From NCBI GenBank assembly GCA_021733945.1, contig JAIPJX010000018.1, forward strand, positions 1 through 48,575: DNA of 48,575 bases. The letters are read 5' to 3'. Each line of letters begins with the position of its first letter. The first letter of the stretch is position 1. Below, in pieces: positions 33,373-43,236 of the stretch. The notes under the pieces are model-generated. The model did no database searches and was not told the DNA's origin. It saw nothing but the letters and a program-made list of their open reading frames with translations. The stretch comes from Verrucomicrobiota bacterium (GTDB taxonomy: Bacteria; Verrucomicrobiota; Verrucomicrobiia; Limisphaerales; SIBE01). Both the position numbers and the translations under genes were made by a program.

Positions 33373-34386
33373 ATGAACAAGCTGATCAAATTCTCGGAGG
33401 CCACCGGCATGACCTGGTTGGTGCCGATCATCCGGCTCATTGCCCGGGACAACCCCCGGGAGCAGATGCGCCAGATCTTCATCCTGATTGGGGTGCCCCT
33501 GCTGGGAGTGCTGATCTTCCTGGGCCTTTGGTCGCAGGTGGCCAGCACGGTCAAGGTCGGGTTCGGGAGTCTGCCGGGTCCGACGGATGTGTGGAACGAG
33601 ACCAAGGGCCTCTGGGGGGAGCACAAGGCCGAACGCGCCAAGGAGGTGGAGTTTTACAAGCGCCAGTCCGAGCTGAAGAAACGGTTCGAGGAAAAGTTCC
33701 CGGACAAGGCCTGGACGGCGCGCAAATTTTCCGGAAAGCCGACCTACATTGATCAGATCTTCACCAGCCTGAAGACCGTGTTCACGGGGTTCGTCATTGC
33801 GTCCCTGATTGCGGTGCCGCTTGGCATCCTGTGTGGACTGAGCAAGGTGGTGAACACCGCGGTCAATCCGTTCATCCAGATCTTCAAGCCGGTGTCGCCC
33901 CTGGCCTGGCTGCCGATCGTCATGATCATGGTCAGCGCGCTCTATAATCCCCAGGAGCCGATGTTTGCCAAATCATTCATCAGTTCGGCCGTGACGGTTG
34001 CGCTTTGTTCGCTTTGGCCGACATTGATCAACACTGCGCTTGGGGTGGCGGCAATCGACACCGACTACCTGAACGTCGCCCGAGCTCTGAAGCTGGGATG
34101 GACCAAGAAAGTATTCAAGATTGTCATTCCGTATGCCATGCCGCTGATCTTTGCCGGCCTGCGCCTCTCGCTCGGCGTGGGTTGGATGGTGCTGATCGCG
34201 GCGGAGATGCTGGCGCAAAATCCGGGGCTGGGCAAGTTCGTGTGGGACATGTTCCAAAACGGCAGCAGCCAGACGCTGGCCCAGATCATGGTGGCGGTGT
34301 TTACGATCGGGTTCATCGGTTTTCTGCTCGACCGGTCGATGCAGATCCTGCAGCGGGCCGTGAGCTTCGACAACGCAGACCTGTGA
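33373..34386 (+). CDS. nrtB: Nitrate ABC transporter permease
   Basis: A 337-aa BPD-type permease of the NrtB/SsuC class. After a first membrane span (about residues 33-57) a charged insertion of ~85 residues follows ([18 protein letters not shown] onward), which is likely periplasmic and coiled; then come five more spans. The EAA loop with the family glycine is at [35 protein letters not shown]. It pairs with two different ATPases encoded downstream. Confidence 0.9.
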   Translation: MNKLIKFSEATGMTWLVPIIRLIARDNPREQMRQIFILIGVPLLGVLIFLGLWSQVASTVKVGFGSLPGPTDVWNETKGLWGEHKAERAKEVEFYKRQSELKKRFEEKFPDKAWTARKFSGKPTYIDQIFTSLKTVFTGFVIASLIAVPLGILCGLSKVVNTAVNPFIQIFKPVSPLAWLPIVMIMVSALYNPQEPMFAKSFISSAVTVALCSLWPTLINTALGVAAIDTDYLNVARALKLGWTKKVFKIVIPYAMPLIFAGLRLSLGVGWMVLIAAEMLAQNPGLGKFVWDMFQNGSSQTLAQIMVAVFTIGFIGFLLDRSMQILQRAVSFDNADL

Positions 34387-34416
34387 GTCGAGCTCCGAAC
34401 GACGAAAGATCCCATC

Positions 34417-35331
34417 ATGGCACTTCTGGAACTGAAAAACGTTTGCAAAGGGTTTGGCGCCGGATCAACGCGCGCCGATGTGTTGCACAACATCGAACTC
34501 TCCATCGAGGAGGGGGAATTTGTCGCCATCGTGGGATACTCCGGGGCCGGCAAAACCACTCTCATGTCCCTGATCGCGGGATTGATCCAGCCCGACAGCG
34601 GGAGCGTGACCCTGAACGGGCAACCCGTGAAGGAACCGGGTCCGGACCGGGCGCTGGTCTTCCAGAACTATTCGTTGCTCCCGTGGTTGACGGTGTACGA
34701 CAACGTGGCGCTGGCGGTGGATGAGGTGTTCCGGCAATGGCCCGCCTCCAGGAGGCGCGAACATACCAAGAAATACATCGCCATGGTGAATCTGACGCCG
34801 GCGATGGGGAAACGGCCCCGGGAACTCTCGGGTGGAATGCGTCAGAGGGTCTCCGTGGCCCGCGCGCTGGCGATGGAACCGTCCATCCTGCTGCTGGACG
34901 AACCGCTCAGTGCGTTGGATGCATTGACCCGGGCGACGCTGCAGGACGAGATCGAGCGGATCCGCAAGGAGAGCGGCAAGACGGTGGTGCTCATTACCAA
35001 CGATCCGGATGAAGGGATCTATCTGGCAGATCGCATCATCCCGTTGAGCGCCGGTCCGCGGGCGACCCTCGGGCCATCCATACCCATTTCGATTCCGCGT
35101 CCCCGTGATCGCAAGGCGATGAATCACGATTCAAATTACAAGTCGGCCCGCAAGGAGGTGCTTGATTATCTGATCAGCCACGGCTCCGGTGCCCGATTGG
35201 CGGTGGAGAAAAAACTGGTTCTTCCCGAGATCGAACCCGAGGACATCAGTGTTGCACGAAGTTTGTTCACGGGACGGCGACGCCCGGTGCGCCGGGGGGA
35301 AGTGCACCGGGAAACCATTGAAACCCTTTAA
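34417..35331 (+). CDS. nrtC: Nitrate ABC transporter ATPase, NrtC-like with altered H-loop
   Basis: A 304-aa ATPase. Walker A is GYSGAGKTT (40-48), the signature LSGGM (137-141) and Walker B ILLLDEP (to 163). The switch position reads ITNDPDEG, so Asn195 replaces the usual His. A ~75-residue tail follows the ATPase core and ends in an Arg-rich segment; the large NrtA-like domain of cyanobacterial NrtC is absent. It probably pairs with the next gene product as a heterodimer under the NrtB permease. Confidence 0.85.
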   Translation: MALLELKNVCKGFGAGSTRADVLHNIELSIEEGEFVAIVGYSGAGKTTLMSLIAGLIQPDSGSVTLNGQPVKEPGPDRALVFQNYSLLPWLTVYDNVALAVDEVFRQWPASRRREHTKKYIAMVNLTPAMGKRPRELSGGMRQRVSVARALAMEPSILLLDEPLSALDALTRATLQDEIERIRKESGKTVVLITNDPDEGIYLADRIIPLSAGPRATLGPSIPISIPRPRDRKAMNHDSNYKSARKEVLDYLISHGSGARLAVEKKLVLPEIEPEDISVARSLFTGRRRPVRRGEVHRETIETL

Positions 35332-35346
35332 CTGGAGTTTTCCCTC

Positions 35347-36201
35347 ATGGGTGACTATCTCGAAATCAGCAATCTGAGCAAGATCTACCCGAGCCCCCGG
35401 GGGCCTGCCATCATCGTCAGGGACTTCAACCTGAGACTGGCCAAGGGGGAGTTTGTAACCCTCATCGGCCACTCCGGTTGCGGCAAATCAACCGTGTTGA
35501 GCATGGTGGCCGGTCTCAATTCGATCACTCACGGAGGCATCATTCTTGCCGGCAAGGAGCTCCAGGGGGCAGCTCCGGATCGGGGCATCGTGTTTCAATC
35601 CCCCTGTTTGCTCCCGTGGTTCACTGCGTACCAGAACGTCATGCTTGGGGTGGACCAGGTCTTCTTCACGGCTTCCCGTGAGGAACGTGCCCAGATCGTT
35701 GAATTTTATCTCTCGGTGGTGGGTCTCGGAGATGCGATGCACAAGCTGCCGCGAGAGCTCAGCCAGGGCATGCGCCAGCGGGTGGCCATTGCCCGTGCGT
35801 TCGCCCTTTCTCCAAAAATGCTCCTTCTGGACGAGCCGTTCGGGATGCTCGACGCCTTGACACGGGCCGAACTGCAGCAGGTGCTGCTGAACCTCTGGAC
35901 ACGCAACCATCTGACTGCGCTCATGGTCACCCACGATGTGGATGAAGCGTTGTTCCTCTCGGACAGGGTGGTCATGATGACCAACGGACCCGAGGCGGAG
36001 GTGGGGGATATCCTGGAGGTTGATTTTCCGCGTCCGCGCGATCGCATCGCGGTCATGGAACATCCCCGGTATTACCACTATCGGGAGCAGCTCATCACAT
36101 TCCTCGAAGAACGCGCGGATATTCGGCCGAGCCGAATCTCGCCTGTTGCGGAAATCGTCGCCCGTCCGCTTTCGCGTGCGTCGGCGGAGGTTGTTCATTA
36201 A
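35347..36201 (+). CDS. nrtD: Nitrate ABC transporter ATPase, NrtD-like
   Basis: A 284-aa ATPase. Walker A is GHSGCGKST (41-49), the signature is LSQGM (138-142), Walker B is MLLLDEP and the switch His196 is present in VTHDVDE. The [24 protein letters not shown] segment is typical of the nitrate/taurine-like subgroup. It starts 15 bases after the previous ATPase gene. Its signature differs from canonical LSGGQ at the third residue. Confidence 0.88.
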   Translation: MGDYLEISNLSKIYPSPRGPAIIVRDFNLRLAKGEFVTLIGHSGCGKSTVLSMVAGLNSITHGGIILAGKELQGAAPDRGIVFQSPCLLPWFTAYQNVMLGVDQVFFTASREERAQIVEFYLSVVGLGDAMHKLPRELSQGMRQRVAIARAFALSPKMLLLDEPFGMLDALTRAELQQVLLNLWTRNHLTALMVTHDVDEALFLSDRVVMMTNGPEAEVGDILEVDFPRPRDRIAVMEHPRYYHYREQLITFLEERADIRPSRISPVAEIVARPLSRASAEVVH

Positions 36202-36255
36202 AATTCCTCGGTCACTGAGCAAAATAAACGCAGTATGTAACAGCAATCGAAAACC

Positions 36256-37557
36256 ATGAAAACCAAATCCAAGACACTCATCTCTGCAACCCTGGCATTG
36301 ACTTCGCTGGGTGGTTCCAATGCACAGGAGGCTGCCGTCCCCGAAAAGGCCGCGCCGCCCAAGAGTAGCTTTTTTACGGGGGAAATCCCGCAGGCTTTCA
36401 AGGATGGAACCATCAGTGTCAACACCTGGCTGCGTTATGAGAACGTCAATCAAACCGGACTCAAGGACGCCAATGCCCTGCTGATCCGGCCCCGGCTCGG
36501 ATTCACGACCGCGCCCTTATATGGCTTCCAGGGGATGGTGGAGATGGAGAATGTCACCGCGATCGGCACCTCGCGGGATTACAACGCTGCCGGAACCAAC
36601 CTGCCGGGCGGCGCGGGGCACGCCGTGATTGCGGATCCGGAAACCACCCAGCTCAACCAGGCCTGGCTCAGTTACACCCACTGGGACACCACCCTCAAGC
36701 TCGGACGCCAGGTCATCGTCCGGAACAACCACCGGTGGGTGGGCGATGTGCCCTGGCGCATGAACAATCAGACGTTCGACGCGGCGACCCTGGCCAACAC
36801 GACCTTGAAGGACCTGACGGTGAGCTACGGATACGTCTGGAATGTAAACCGGATTTTCGGGGATGAACCCGGCCTGTCGGCGGCGAACCAGGACTTTCGG
36901 TCGCGATCCCACCTGATCAACCTCGACTACACCGGATTCTCGTTCGGCAAGCTTGGCACCTACGCCTACCTGCTCGATCTGGACAACGGGGCCGGCGCGG
37001 TCTCCGATGCGAACGACAGCGCCAGTTACGGAGTCAGTCTTTCGGGCGCGGTGCCGGTGAGCGAAAAGTTCAAGCTGGACTACGCCGCCGAGTTCGCCTG
37101 GCAGACCGATTACGCCGACAACCCCCTGGCCGGTGGATACGAAGCCCCCTACTACAAGCTCGAGGTCAAGGTTCCGGTCAAACCCGTCACCCTTGGGGTG
37201 GGTTACGAAGTTCTCGGTTCGGACAATGGCAAGGGTTTGAGCACGCCACTGGCCACCCTGCACGCGTTCAACGGTTGGGCCGATCAGTTCCTGTCCACTC
37301 CGGGCGGCGGGATTCGGGATCTTTACGCCAGTGCCGGCGTGAGCCTGCCCTTCGGTTTCAAGACCACGGCCATCTATCACAACCTGACCTCGGACAGCGG
37401 CGGCCTCGATTATGGCGATGAAATCGATCTGTTGCTTACCAAGTCGTTTGGCAAACACTGGTCGGGTCTTGTGAAATATGCCTCGTTCGACGGCAAGGAC
37501 TCCCCGACGGCGCGGGACGTCAAGAAATTCTGGACTCAAATCGAGTTTAAATACTAG
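36256..37557 (+). CDS. Outer-membrane porin-like protein of the nitrate operon
   Basis: A 433-aa beta-barrel protein with a signal peptide (about residues 1-23, cut near SNAQ). It shows alternating hydrophobic strands with aromatic girdles (for example TTLKLGRQVIVRNNHRWVGD and KPVTLGVGYEVLGSD) and ends in the outer-membrane motif EFKY. The pattern resembles alginate-export/OprD-like porins. Within this operon it probably lets nitrate cross the outer membrane. It lies 54 bases after nrtD and 19 before the iron-sulfur gene. Confidence 0.8.
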   Translation: MKTKSKTLISATLALTSLGGSNAQEAAVPEKAAPPKSSFFTGEIPQAFKDGTISVNTWLRYENVNQTGLKDANALLIRPRLGFTTAPLYGFQGMVEMENVTAIGTSRDYNAAGTNLPGGAGHAVIADPETTQLNQAWLSYTHWDTTLKLGRQVIVRNNHRWVGDVPWRMNNQTFDAATLANTTLKDLTVSYGYVWNVNRIFGDEPGLSAANQDFRSRSHLINLDYTGFSFGKLGTYAYLLDLDNGAGAVSDANDSASYGVSLSGAVPVSEKFKLDYAAEFAWQTDYADNPLAGGYEAPYYKLEVKVPVKPVTLGVGYEVLGSDNGKGLSTPLATLHAFNGWADQFLSTPGGGIRDLYASAGVSLPFGFKTTAIYHNLTSDSGGLDYGDEIDLLLTKSFGKHWSGLVKYASFDGKDSPTARDVKKFWTQIEFKY

Positions 37558-37576
37558 CGCCCCGGTTTCCGCCGTC

Positions 37577-39211
37577 ATGCCCCCCGTTGCCGATCCATCC
37601 GAACCGGAGTTCGATCTGATCTCGCTCCTGCTTGAGGATCAGCAGCGGTTGACGGCGGTGGAGAAGTTCTCGCAGCAGCACCACGCTGCCAGCGGTCACC
37701 TTCATCGCAGTCTTTACCAGGATCTCATCCCCTTGAGCGCCCCCGGGCCCGGGGAACAATACGGGTTCGAGGTTGATCTCGACAAATGCTCCGGCTGCAA
37801 GGCCTGCGTGGTCGCGTGTCATTCCCTGAACGGCCTGGACGAGGATGAGAGCTGGCGCAATGTGGGGCTGCTCACGTCCAGGACTCCGCAGAAGGCAGCC
37901 CCGGCTCCGACCCCGGCGGTGATGCAGCATGTCACCACCACCTGTCATCATTGCGTGGATCCCGCCTGTCTCAACGGGTGCCCCGTGCTGGCGTACGAAA
38001 AGGATCCGCTCACCGGCATCGTCCGCCATTTGGACGATCAATGCATCGGTTGCCAGTACTGCGTCATGAAATGTCCCTACGACGTTCCCAAGTATTCCGA
38101 TCGCATGGGGATTGTCCGCAAATGCGACATGTGCCAGCAGCGCCTCGGGGACGGCGAAGCACCGGCCTGCGTGCAGGCTTGTCCCACGGAGGCCATTCGG
38201 ATTCAGGTTGTGAACGTGGCCGGGATCCGGGGGGAATACCTGCTCGCATCCGGGGGACCCCGCGGAAACGGTTTTCTCCCCGATTCACCGGCACCCGATT
38301 ATACGCTGCCGACCACGCGGTTTCTTTCGACCCGTCCGGCGTTGAAAGATCTCTCGGCCGCAGACGCGGATGTTGTTCAACCGGCACCCGCCCATGTGCC
38401 GCTGGTGTTTCTGCTTGTCCTCAGCCAATGGTCCGTCGGGCTTGCCCTGGCGGGAGGTTCTCCCTGGGTGCGCGACGTTTCCGTGTTGCGGTTGTTGGCA
38501 GGCGGCGCTCTGGCGACGGTGTTGATGGGACTGGGGCTGGGAGCGCTGCATCTTGGTCAACCGTTTCGGGCATGGCGTGTTTTCCTGGGGTGGCGGCGGT
38601 CGTGGTTCAGTCGGGAGGCAATTCTTTTCGGGCTGTACTCGGGTCTCGTTGCCGCGTGGTGCGCAGCTTCGTGGCAGATGCCATCCGCTGGCTCTGCGCT
38701 CGGCCGCACGACTGCCATTGTGGGGTTGGCCGCTGTGTGGAGTTCCATCATGGTCTATGTCGATACCCGGCGCGCCTTCTGGGCCATGCGGCACACCGCT
38801 CCCCGGTTCCTAAGCACCACCGTGATGCTTGGAGCGGCTGGATTCGGGGCTGTGGGAGCGTTGCCAGGTGAACCCGCACGGAACCTGGCGGCCCTCGTGT
38901 TCGGTGTAAGTCTGCTGAAGGTTTTCCTTGAGTTGATCCTGTTCCGACATCTGGAGGCCACGCCCGGCACGCCGCTGGCTGGAAGCGCCCGGTTGCTTCT
39001 CTCGCATCTGGCGCGGTGGACTGCGGTGCGTCTGGGTTCCTTGGCGGTCGGTGGTTTGTTGTTGCCCGGGTTGATGTTGAGCGGGGTTCTCCCGCTGGAC
39101 GCTTCCGGCTTCGCCTTCTCTCTGGCTTTGCTCGTCGTTTCCGAATTCGCGGAGCGTTTCCTGTTCTTCAGGGCGGTGGTTCCGGAGAAAATGCCCGGAG
39201 GTGTCACATGA
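37577..39211 (+). CDS. Fused DmsB-DmsC-type iron-sulfur/membrane anchor protein
   Basis: A 544-aa protein joining an electron-transfer subunit to its membrane anchor. Residues 60-205 hold sixteen cysteines for four [4Fe-4S] clusters (71/74/77/81, 123/126/131/135, 156/159/162/166, 183/186/198/202), spaced as in DmsB. From ~283 a DmsC-like part follows with about eight membrane spans. No Tat or Sec signal is present, so the clusters face the cytoplasm. With the next gene it probably forms a quinol-oxidising nitrate reductase. The ATG at 37577 is preferred; a longer frame upstream overlaps the porin gene. Confidence 0.88.
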   Translation: MPPVADPSEPEFDLISLLLEDQQRLTAVEKFSQQHHAASGHLHRSLYQDLIPLSAPGPGEQYGFEVDLDKCSGCKACVVACHSLNGLDEDESWRNVGLLTSRTPQKAAPAPTPAVMQHVTTTCHHCVDPACLNGCPVLAYEKDPLTGIVRHLDDQCIGCQYCVMKCPYDVPKYSDRMGIVRKCDMCQQRLGDGEAPACVQACPTEAIRIQVVNVAGIRGEYLLASGGPRGNGFLPDSPAPDYTLPTTRFLSTRPALKDLSAADADVVQPAPAHVPLVFLLVLSQWSVGLALAGGSPWVRDVSVLRLLAGGALATVLMGLGLGALHLGQPFRAWRVFLGWRRSWFSREAILFGLYSGLVAAWCAASWQMPSAGSALGRTTAIVGLAAVWSSIMVYVDTRRAFWAMRHTAPRFLSTTVMLGAAGFGAVGALPGEPARNLAALVFGVSLLKVFLELILFRHLEATPGTPLAGSARLLLSHLARWTAVRLGSLAVGGLLLPGLMLSGVLPLDASGFAFSLALLVVSEFAERFLFFRAVVPEKMPGGVT

Positions 39212-41409
39212 GTGGAAATCACAATCTATTGCGGCGATGGCAGGGGCCGATGACCCGGGAACTGTTGCAGAAACCTGCCGCCTTCGGTCTTGGAAAGGTT
39301 CCGGAACGGCTTGTTCCGAATGCAACCACCCGGATGGTCTGCGGGTTTTGTTCCACGGGATGCTCCCTGGATGCCCACCTGGTGGATGGGCACGCCGTGA
39401 ACCTCACGCCGACCGCGGTTCATTCGGTGAACCTCGGCATGGCTTGTCCGAAGGGATGGGAGGCGCTCACTCCGCTTGAGGCTGCCGATCGGGCGACGGT
39501 GCCGTTGCTCCGTGACGAACGTGGAGTGCTTCGCCCGGTCTCCTGGCGGAAGGCGATGGAAAGGTTTTGCGGTGAATTCAGGAGGATTCAGGAGACGCAC
39601 GGACCGGACTCGGTCGCCTGGCTGGGTTCGGGTCAGATTACGACCGAAGAACTTGCCTTCCTCGGGGCTCTTGGGAAGTTTGGCATGGGGATTCGGCATG
39701 GGGACGGCAACACCCGCCAGTGCATGGCCAGTTCGGTGGTCGCTTACAAGCAGGCGTTCGGGTTTGACGCACCGCCGTTCACGTATGCCGATTTCGAGCA
39801 ATCCGACGTCATCGTCCTGGTGGGATCCAATCTTGCGATCGCCCACCCGATCCTCTGGCAGCGGGTGCTGCGGAACCGGAACAATCCGCAGATCGTGGTC
39901 CTGGATCCGCGCACGACCGAGACGGCAAGTGCAGCGACCCTGCATCTGCCCCTGGGTCCGAAATCCGATTTGGTGCTGTTGTACAGCCTGGCGCACATTC
40001 TGATTGCCAGGGACTGGGTGGACCACGGGTTTATCTCAAAGAGCACCTCGGGATACGATGCATTCCGGAAGTTCGTCGCGCCGTTCACTCCCGACTTCGC
40101 AGCGGGGCAATCCGGACTGAAGGTTGAGGTGATCGAGCAGCTGGCGGAGATGATCCACAACGGCAAGGCTGTCAGCTTCTGGTGGACGATGGGCGTCAAC
40201 CAGGGGCACGAGGCGGTGCGCACCGCACAGGCCATCATCAATCTGGCGCTCATGACAGGCAACATCGGGCGCCCGGGTACCGGCGCGAATTCGATCACCG
40301 GACAGTGCAATGCGATGGGCAGCCGGCTGTTCAGCAACACCACGAGTTTGTTTGGTGGGCGCGATTTCGAGAGCGCCGACGACCGGCGGGCTGTCGCGGA
40401 TATTCTCAACCTGTCAGTGGATCGGATTCCTGACACGAACAGTCTGGCCTATGACGAGATTGTCGCGGGAATCCGTGAGGGACGAATCAAGGGGCTCTGG
40501 CTCGTGGGTACAAACCCGTCGCATTCCTGGATCCACCAGGGTGAATTCAACGAACTCATCCGGAACCTGGAGTTCTTCGTGGTGCAGGACATGTATCATT
40601 CCACCGAAACCGCGCAGAGGGCGGATCTGATGCTACCCGCAGCCGGGTGGGGGGAGAAGGAGGGAACTTTCATCAACAGTGAACGCCGGTTCGGTGTGAT
40701 CAAGAAGGTCCGGCGACCTCCAGGGGAGGCAATGAGCGATTTTGATATTTTCAGGCTGGTCGCCCATTTCTGGGGATGCGGGGAGCTGTTTGCGGATTGG
40801 ACAACGCCCGAGCGCGTCTTTCAGATCGTGAAACAATTGTCGGCGGGTCGGCCGTGCGATATCACCGGCATTCGCGACTACCAGGCCCTGGATGACTGCG
40901 GAGGCATTCAGTGGCCCTGGTGCGGGAACGGCGGCGATGCTGGAAACCCGCCGACCGAGCGACGTTTGTTTGAAGACGGGAGGTTTTTTACGGAGGATCA
41001 GCGGGCTCGGTTTCTTGTGGAAACGCCGCGTCCGCCGGGTGAAGTTCCCGATTCCCAATTTCCATGGATCCTCCTGACGGGCCGGGGAACTTCGGCGCAG
41101 TGGCATACACAGTCGCGCACGTCCAAATCGCAGATCCTGCAGAAGCTTTATCCGGCCGGGCTCTACCTGGAGCTGAATCCCGAGGACGCGGCGAGGGTCG
41201 GGGTCGGAACGGGGGATCGGGTTCGAATCACCTCACGCCGGGGCAGTATTCACGCCAGTGTGTTCATCACCTCGACCGTGCGACCGGGGCAGGTCTTTCT
41301 GCCAATGCATTATCCGCAGGTGAACCGGTTGACCTATGCCGAGTTCGATCCGTATTCGCGTCAGCCGAGCTATAAATCGTGCGCCGTCCGGATCGACGTC
41401 GCCAACTGA
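39208..41409 (+). CDS. nasA: Assimilatory nitrate reductase catalytic subunit (molybdopterin, [4Fe-4S])
   Basis: A 733-aa cytoplasmic enzyme that reduces nitrate to nitrite. The N-terminal cluster motif is CGFCSTGC...MACPKGW (Cys45, 48, 52, 80). Cys172 in TRQCMASS is the molybdenum ligand position of the NasA/NapA clade. Further marks are [33 protein letters not shown] and the C-terminal molybdopterin-binding [15 protein letters not shown]. There is no Tat signal. Extra C-terminal [2Fe-2S] domains seen in some NasA are missing. The start overlaps the DmsBC-like stop (ATGA), so the two are translationally coupled and probably form a complex. Confidence 0.93.
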   Translation: MSGNHNLLRRWQGPMTRELLQKPAAFGLGKVPERLVPNATTRMVCGFCSTGCSLDAHLVDGHAVNLTPTAVHSVNLGMACPKGWEALTPLEAADRATVPLLRDERGVLRPVSWRKAMERFCGEFRRIQETHGPDSVAWLGSGQITTEELAFLGALGKFGMGIRHGDGNTRQCMASSVVAYKQAFGFDAPPFTYADFEQSDVIVLVGSNLAIAHPILWQRVLRNRNNPQIVVLDPRTTETASAATLHLPLGPKSDLVLLYSLAHILIARDWVDHGFISKSTSGYDAFRKFVAPFTPDFAAGQSGLKVEVIEQLAEMIHNGKAVSFWWTMGVNQGHEAVRTAQAIINLALMTGNIGRPGTGANSITGQCNAMGSRLFSNTTSLFGGRDFESADDRRAVADILNLSVDRIPDTNSLAYDEIVAGIREGRIKGLWLVGTNPSHSWIHQGEFNELIRNLEFFVVQDMYHSTETAQRADLMLPAAGWGEKEGTFINSERRFGVIKKVRRPPGEAMSDFDIFRLVAHFWGCGELFADWTTPERVFQIVKQLSAGRPCDITGIRDYQALDDCGGIQWPWCGNGGDAGNPPTERRLFEDGRFFTEDQRARFLVETPRPPGEVPDSQFPWILLTGRGTSAQWHTQSRTSKSQILQKLYPAGLYLELNPEDAARVGVGTGDRVRITSRRGSIHASVFITSTVRPGQVFLPMHYPQVNRLTYAEFDPYSRQPSYKSCAVRIDVAN

Positions 41410-41412
41410 ATC

Positions 41413-43236
41413 ATGAGTGGCACCGAAATCTTGATTGATCCGCCGACCGCTCCGCCGGAAGGCTTCACGCGGGAACAGAAAGCGTACCTGGAAGGGCTGA
41501 TGTCCGGCATAGCCCAGCGTCAGCTCCACCCTTATGTCGGTGTGATGCCGGCGGGAACGTTCACCAGCGACCCGGCGGAGGGTGGTCCGAATCTGGCGGC
41601 ATCGGAAACCGTGCACGGAACCGCTCTGGAGGACCTGAACAAACAGGAGCTTTGGAAACACGAACTGCACGGGTTGGATACCTGGGATCGGATGTTGGAC
41701 CTTGCCTCCCAGGACGCGGTGCCGGACGATGCGGACAACTTTCGCTTCCGGTTCCAGGGTTTGTTCTACGTGGCTCCAACGCAGAAATCATTCATGCTCC
41801 GGTGCCGTATTCCCGCCGGTGAACTCACCTCGGACAAACTCGTTGCACTGGCCAATCTCTCCGACAAATACGGCAACGGGAAGGCGGCCCTCACGACACG
41901 CTCGAACCTCCAGATTCGCGAGATTCAGCCGCGCAACATTCTCAACGTTCTCACGGGCCTGCAGCAGGCCGGCCTGACCTCGCGCGGATCCGGAGCGGAC
42001 AATGTCCGCAACATCACCGCCAGTCCGACCGCCGGATTCGACAGGCAGGAACTGATCGATGTACGGCCCTACGCGCATTCGCTGCATCATTACATCCTCA
42101 ACAACCGGGAGATGTACGATCTGCCGCGCAAGTTCAACGTTTCCTTTGAGGGTGGGGGAGCGGTGGATACCGTGGCGGACACGAACGACATTGGGTTCAT
42201 GGCGGTGCGGGTGGTTGTTCCAACGCATGGAACCTCAATGAGGAACGGATCGCGGGTTGCTTTGGACAAGGGCGTCTATTTTCGGGTGGAGCTCTGCGGG
42301 ATCACCGGCCACAAACAGTTTGCGCGGGATTGCGGGCTTCTGGTGAAACCTTCGGATTCGGTGGCCCTCTCGGCGGCCATGCTCCGGGTGTTCGTGCGTC
42401 ATGGCAACCGGACCGATCGCAAGAAAGCCCGCCTGAAATATCTGGTGGACGAGTGGGGTGTGGACCGGTTCCTCGAGGAGACACGCAAGCTCGTCGCGTT
42501 CGATCTGGTGAAATTTCCAATCGAAGGGTGCAGGCGTCGTCCGGCAGCCCTGCGTCAGGGGCATCTCGGTGTGTATCGCCAGAGTCAACCGGGCCTCAAC
42601 TACGTGGGCGTCGCGATCCCGGTCGGCATCATGAACACGCGGCAGATGCGACGCCTGGCCGAGTTGGCTGGGAGCTACGGTTCGGGTGCGTTGCGACTGA
42701 CCCCATGGCAGAATCTGCTCATTCCGGATATCCCGGACGGCTTTGTGGAAACGGTGAAGCGTGCGTTGGTCCGCGCCGGGTTTCATCACGAAGCCAATTC
42801 GTATGCCGCCGGTCTGGTGGCCTGCACGGGAAACACGGGATGCAAATGGGCCGGCAGCGACACCAAGGGCCATGCCGTGGCGCTTGAGCGATATTTGGAG
42901 AAAAGGGTGCCGCTCGATCAGCCGATCAACATTCACCTCACCGGATGCCCTCACTCGTGCGCCCAGCATTACATGGGGGACATCGGGCTGCAGGGCGTGA
43001 AAATGACACACTCCGGGGAGTCGGTGGAAGGTTATCACATCGTGTTCGGTGGCGGGTATGGAGAACATCAGTCGGTGGCCCGTCAGGTTTTTTCAAACAT
43101 TCCATTTTCCGAGGTGCCGCACCTGCTTGAGTGTGGACTCAGGACGTACCTCAAGCGGAGGGAAGGCTCGGAGAGTTTTGCCGCCTTCACACGGCGGTAC
43201 TCCGTGAAGGAACTTCAGGAAATGTTCACGCCATGA
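41413..43236 (+). CDS. nirA: NirA-type siroheme nitrite reductase
   Basis: A 607-aa enzyme that reduces nitrite to ammonium with six electrons. It has the two ferredoxin-like half-domains and the siroheme/[4Fe-4S] ligands Cys471, Cys477 (CTGNTGC) and Cys512, Cys516 (GCPHSC). TRSNLQIREI and TPWQNLLIPDI are the paired anion-binding strands. The N-terminus holds FTREQKAYLEGLMSGI (18-33), which is matched in the next protein. It starts three bases after nasA and overlaps cysJ by four. Confidence 0.92.
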   Translation: MSGTEILIDPPTAPPEGFTREQKAYLEGLMSGIAQRQLHPYVGVMPAGTFTSDPAEGGPNLAASETVHGTALEDLNKQELWKHELHGLDTWDRMLDLASQDAVPDDADNFRFRFQGLFYVAPTQKSFMLRCRIPAGELTSDKLVALANLSDKYGNGKAALTTRSNLQIREIQPRNILNVLTGLQQAGLTSRGSGADNVRNITASPTAGFDRQELIDVRPYAHSLHHYILNNREMYDLPRKFNVSFEGGGAVDTVADTNDIGFMAVRVVVPTHGTSMRNGSRVALDKGVYFRVELCGITGHKQFARDCGLLVKPSDSVALSAAMLRVFVRHGNRTDRKKARLKYLVDEWGVDRFLEETRKLVAFDLVKFPIEGCRRRPAALRQGHLGVYRQSQPGLNYVGVAIPVGIMNTRQMRRLAELAGSYGSGALRLTPWQNLLIPDIPDGFVETVKRALVRAGFHHEANSYAAGLVACTGNTGCKWAGSDTKGHAVALERYLEKRVPLDQPINIHLTGCPHSCAQHYMGDIGLQGVKMTHSGESVEGYHIVFGGGYGEHQSVARQVFSNIPFSEVPHLLECGLRTYLKRREGSESFAAFTRRYSVKELQEMFTP

